In this document: positions 20,771 to 22,963 of the stretch, in pieces
Numbering within the stretch: the stretch's first letter is position 1
Layout of the letters: each line of letters begins with the position of its first letter
Origin: Bacillota bacterium
Lineage (GTDB): Bacteria > Bacillota > Clostridia > Acetivibrionales > DTU013
Direction of reading: 5' to 3'
DNA length: 22,963 bases
NCBI GenBank assembly: GCA_023411715.1
Contig: JAEYOM010000111.1
Coordinates: 1 to 22,963, forward strand
Program-made: the position numbers and the translations under genes
Notes under the pieces: generated by a model
What the model saw: the letters and a program-made list of their open reading frames with translations, nothing else
Database searches by the model: none
Told to the model about the DNA's origin: nothing

Positions 20771-21330
20771 ATGAAAAGCTTATTTTTAACGGTTCACCAA
20801 GAAAAAATGGTGACACGGTAACCTTGATTAACGAATTCACGAAATACATAAATGGTGAATACAAAGTTATTGAGGCATATGATTGTAATATCAAGCCTTG
20901 TATTGATTGCAGATACTGTTGGGAGAATATCGGATGCTGCCAAAACGATGATATGCAGGCAGTCTATAATTACATTCAAGACTGCGATAATATTTTGATT
21001 GCTTCTCCTCTTTACTTTTCAGAACTTACAGGACAATTACTTGCCATCGCAAGTAGATTGCAGACATACTTTTGTGCAAGGTCCTTTAGAAAAGAGATAC
21101 CTATATCGAAAGAAAAAAAGGGCGGGGTTATATTAGTTGGTGGTGGGGATGGGAGTATGGAAACTGCTTATAAAACGGCTTGTGTTCTTTTACGCCAAAT
21201 GAATACAAAAATTATTGCACCAGTTGTCTATAGTCATAATACAAATAGTATTTCTTCTAAATATGACATTAATGCAATTGTAGGTTCAAGGAACTTAGCA
21301 ATTCTATTTAATGAAAACTTTTTACCTTAG
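20771..21330 (+). pseudogene. Flavodoxin-fold NAD(P)H-dependent oxidoreductase gene, frameshifted at its start
   Basis: The coding frame reads KLIFNGSPRKNGDTVTLINE onward to about 187 residues, with the flavin phosphate-binding loop NGSPRKNGDT and a Cys-rich segment CNIKPCIDCRYCW...GCCQNDDM, then ASPLYFSELTGQLL. This is the NADPH-dependent FMN reductase / iron-sulfur flavoprotein-like family. The only good start, ATG 20771, follows GGGGAG by eight bases but is one base out of frame: ATGAAAAGC should read ATGAAAAAGC. From the ATG, translation ends after 16 codons. In frame, the first start-type codon is TTG 20824, after the flavin loop. It is therefore a single-base deletion, a sequencing error, or a slippage-dependent gene. 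The rest looks intact. Confidence 0.8.
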
Positions 21331-21377
21331 AGAACAAGGTGCGCTTGCTGTTTGGTATTGCATGAGTTTTGTGAATT

Positions 21378-21490
21378 AGAGCATATTGATGAGGCATAGA
21401 TAAGGGCAAATTCATGTTTGAGCGAGCCACATTATTTCTAAGCAGGGCGAGCGAGTTTGAATTTGCCGCAGAGCCGAATCTATATGCTCT
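21378..21490. repeat. 113-bp imperfect inverted-repeat element
   Basis: AGAGCATAT (21378-21386) is mirrored by ATATGCTCT (21482-21490), and GGCAAATTCA (21405-21414) by TGAATTTGCC (21458-21467). The loop holds GAGCGAGCC and GGCGAGCGAG. It can fold as one long interrupted stem-loop. It is either a mobile MITE-like sequence or a structured terminator region. No open reading frame of note is inside. Confidence 0.6.
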
Positions 21491-21506
21491 TTGAGCAAAA
21501 CTCCGC

Positions 21507-21662
21507 AATAAAAAACAGCAGGCGCATCGAGCGTTTGCTATTTTTCAAGACGCTATGTTCCATGAAAAAAACAGCAGGCGCATCGAGCATCTGTGATTTT
21601 TGAACAAGACGTTATGTTCCATGAATAAAAAACAACAGGCGCACTTTGCTTGTTACCTGTTG
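21507..21662. repeat. Three tandem 56-61-bp units, each with a stem-loop and T-run on the minus strand
   Basis: Unit 1 (21507-21564) and unit 2 (21565-21623) share AAAAAACAGCAGGCGCATCG and a tail ending ATGTTCCATG. Unit 3 (21624-21662) starts the same way (AAAAAACAACAGGCGCA) and then changes. On the minus strand each ends in a run of T after a palindrome, AGCA..CGC/GCG..TGCT in unit 1 and CAACAGG/CCTGTTG in unit 3. Together with the 113-bp element they fill the 374-bp gene-free stretch 21331-21704. Confidence 0.75.
21626..21662 (-). terminator. Terminator of the isoprenoid-synthase-like gene
   Basis: On the minus strand CAACAGG (21662-21656) pairs with CCTGTTG (21639-21633) across a 16-base loop and runs straight into TTTTTT. 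It lies about 40 bases past the stop codon at 21705 and is the best-formed of the three tandem hairpins. Confidence 0.75.
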
Positions 21663-21704
21663 CTTACTACCTGCCGCTTGCTGTTGTTGCTTTCTTCGTC
21701 CTTC

Positions 21705-22952
21705 TTATATGCTTCCGCTGGCAAACGCTCTGGCCATCGGTACCTCGAGGTGGTTGACAGCCATCTTCAACTTGAGCTTGTTGTATTCGCGCCCCATCTT
21801 TTTATAAAAGCGCCTCAAGTATCCGAAGCTCAGGGGCGAATGCTCCCCGAGCATCTTCAGATAATCCCGGCTGTACATTCTGCTGTTGCATGCGACCGCT
21901 CCGTAAAGCAGGAAGAGTATGCTGGACTTTATAAGCTGTTTGGTCTCCATGGCAACCGGCGTATTGAAGCAGCTGTCTTCTCCGAGAACATTAACGGTAA
22001 AATTGATGAGCCTGTTCGTGCATTTTTCAACAGAAGACTCATCCTGCTTTCCGGAAAAAACAGTAATATGTCCACGGTTCCTATCGTCGGAAGCATCCTG
22101 CAGATCGTCAATGAACTGCAGCATTACACCAAAGCCAAAAACAAAAGACGCCTCCTCGGGCGTAAGCCGGCCTTTTATCAAACAACCATCCGCCAGCACG
22201 GAGCAGCCGCCTTTTTCTATACTTATATCTACTACATCAGCCGACCCTCCTGATTTTCTAGCCGACTGCAAAAGGCTTTTCTCCTGGGCGGTCTGTATGC
22301 CCAGCAGGCTTTCGTACACCATGGGCGTCGTCTTTCTGCCGAACTCTTCCTCTACCATACCGACAAGGCCGAATATACTGCTTTCAAGTGAGGAGCTGGC
22401 TTCTGCGGGTTCTCCGGCAAGCCTGCCCCTGAACCTGGTGTTAAACTTTTCCTTGCTTGTATCAGGGATCATCAAAGCATCCAGATAATTATCGGTATAC
22501 GGGTACAGCATACTGTAGGCAAAAATGGAAGGCGTAAGTTCCACCTTCCGTCCCATCAGCAGCTGGATACAGTTCGCGATCCAGACATTGCGCAGGGATT
22601 GGAATATATCGTCCATTTTAAAGTCTTTATCATATACGCGGGCTTTTGTCACAAAATCGGATGTGACCTCGCAAAAGCCCTTGTCCAGCAGCAGCTTCAT
22701 GCTGCCGAGTTCCAATACTTCAGTTCCGCATTCATTTATGATCTTTTTAAGCGACGAACCCCATTTTACAGCATTTTCAGAGCTTTTGTCCGAAAATTTC
22801 CTAATAAGCAGGATGGCCTCGTCAGTATGGCTATCCATTTTAGCTTCTTTGGATTTCTGTAACGCCGTTCCATAGGAGTCCCGCAATACCGGAAAGGTAT
22901 CCGGCGTATCGTCCCATATTTTTTTGTATTGTTCCTTTAAAGCTTGAATCAT
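21705..22952 (-). CDS. Class I isoprenoid synthase-like protein, function unknown
   Basis: A 415-residue, all-helical protein. Three features suggest the class I isoprenoid synthase (terpenoid synthase) fold. First is an aspartate-containing DNYLD at 154-158. Second is KGGCSVL near 247-253, in the place of a substrate diphosphate-binding loop. Third is a clear second Asp-rich motif DDLQDASDDRNRGHITVF at 282-299, like DDxxD plus the following Arg/Gly. These residues would bind Mg2+ and the diphosphate of a prenyl substrate. It is longer than ordinary prenyl synthases, and the first motif is not the standard DDxxD, so it may be an unusual terpene synthase or a non-catalytic relative. The start at ATG 22952 follows GGGG by five bases. 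No isoprenoid genes are adjacent within view. I cannot name a product. Confidence 0.65.
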   Translation of the reverse strand: MIQALKEQYKKIWDDTPDTFPVLRDSYGTALQKSKEAKMDSHTDEAILLIRKFSDKSSENAVKWGSSLKKIINECGTEVLELGSMKLLLDKGFCEVTSDFVTKARVYDKDFKMDDIFQSLRNVWIANCIQLLMGRKVELTPSIFAYSMLYPYTDNYLDALMIPDTSKEKFNTRFRGRLAGEPAEASSSLESSIFGLVGMVEEEFGRKTTPMVYESLLGIQTAQEKSLLQSARKSGGSADVVDISIEKGGCSVLADGCLIKGRLTPEEASFVFGFGVMLQFIDDLQDASDDRNRGHITVFSGKQDESSVEKCTNRLINFTVNVLGEDSCFNTPVAMETKQLIKSSILFLLYGAVACNSRMYSRDYLKMLGEHSPLSFGYLRRFYKKMGREYNKLKLKMAVNHLEVPMARAFASGSI

Positions 22953-22963
22953 TTGAACCCCGC

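Noticed and set aside
21600..22253. 217-codon plus-strand frame opposite the isoprenoid-synthase-like gene
   Set aside because: It begins inside the terminator repeats and lies antisense to a gene with recognisable motifs.

Overview
The window looks like a chromosomal segment of an anaerobic, endospore-forming Firmicute of class Clostridia. Three things point that way: a shape and division block in the order maf-radC-mreBCD-mrdA-...-minCDE-...-spoIVFA-spoIVFB, which matches the Bacillus subtilis maf-radC-mreBCD-minCD-spoIVFAB order with extra genes inserted; an NfnAB-type electron-bifurcating transhydrogenase typical of anaerobes; and strong AGGAGG-type ribosome binding sites. I cannot name the species from sequence alone.

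Layout. Positions 1-740 (minus) hold two AT-rich accessory genes, a cut-off VOC/PhnB-like gene and a MazG-like pyrophosphohydrolase. Positions 830-3113 (minus) carry nfnA-nfnB with a terminator. Positions 3141-3892 (minus) hold a wrecked sodium:solute symporter gene containing a 59-bp tandem triplication, preceded by a structured leader that can hide its own ribosome binding site. metF follows on the plus strand (4111-4974) with a near-consensus promoter, and a large palindromic repeat ends it. From 18480 down to 5052 a long minus-strand series reads maf, radC, mreB, mreC, mreD, mrdA (PBP2), a small coiled-coil gene, ssb, a thymidylate-synthase-like gene, minC, minD, minE, mgsA, spoIVFA, spoIVFB and a membrane coiled-coil gene. 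It is broken by terminators after the small coiled-coil gene, after ssb and after mgsA. greA lies divergently on the plus strand (18809-19273) beyond a 24-bp minisatellite. Positions 19.5-21.33 kb carry an AT-rich plus-strand group (cupin, methyltransferase, frameshifted flavodoxin-like gene). A 374-bp intergenic stretch then holds a 113-bp inverted-repeat element and three tandem stem-loop units, the last a terminator for a minus-strand isoprenoid-synthase-like gene (21705-22952).

How it works together. MreBCD and PBP2 build the lateral wall, MinCDE places the septum, and SpoIVFA/SpoIVFB are the mother-cell membrane complex that processes pro-sigma-K during sporulation, so the block links growth, division and sporulation. 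The less ordinary items are: a methylglyoxal synthase homologue lacking two active-site residues, a thymidylate synthase homologue with a complete catalytic set but an atypical C-terminus inside the division block, an SSB without the usual C-terminal tip, the SD-sequestering leader, the repeat-rich intergenic region at 21.4-21.66 kb, and the class I isoprenoid-synthase-like protein at the right edge. I found no CRISPR array, rRNA, tRNA or intact transposase.
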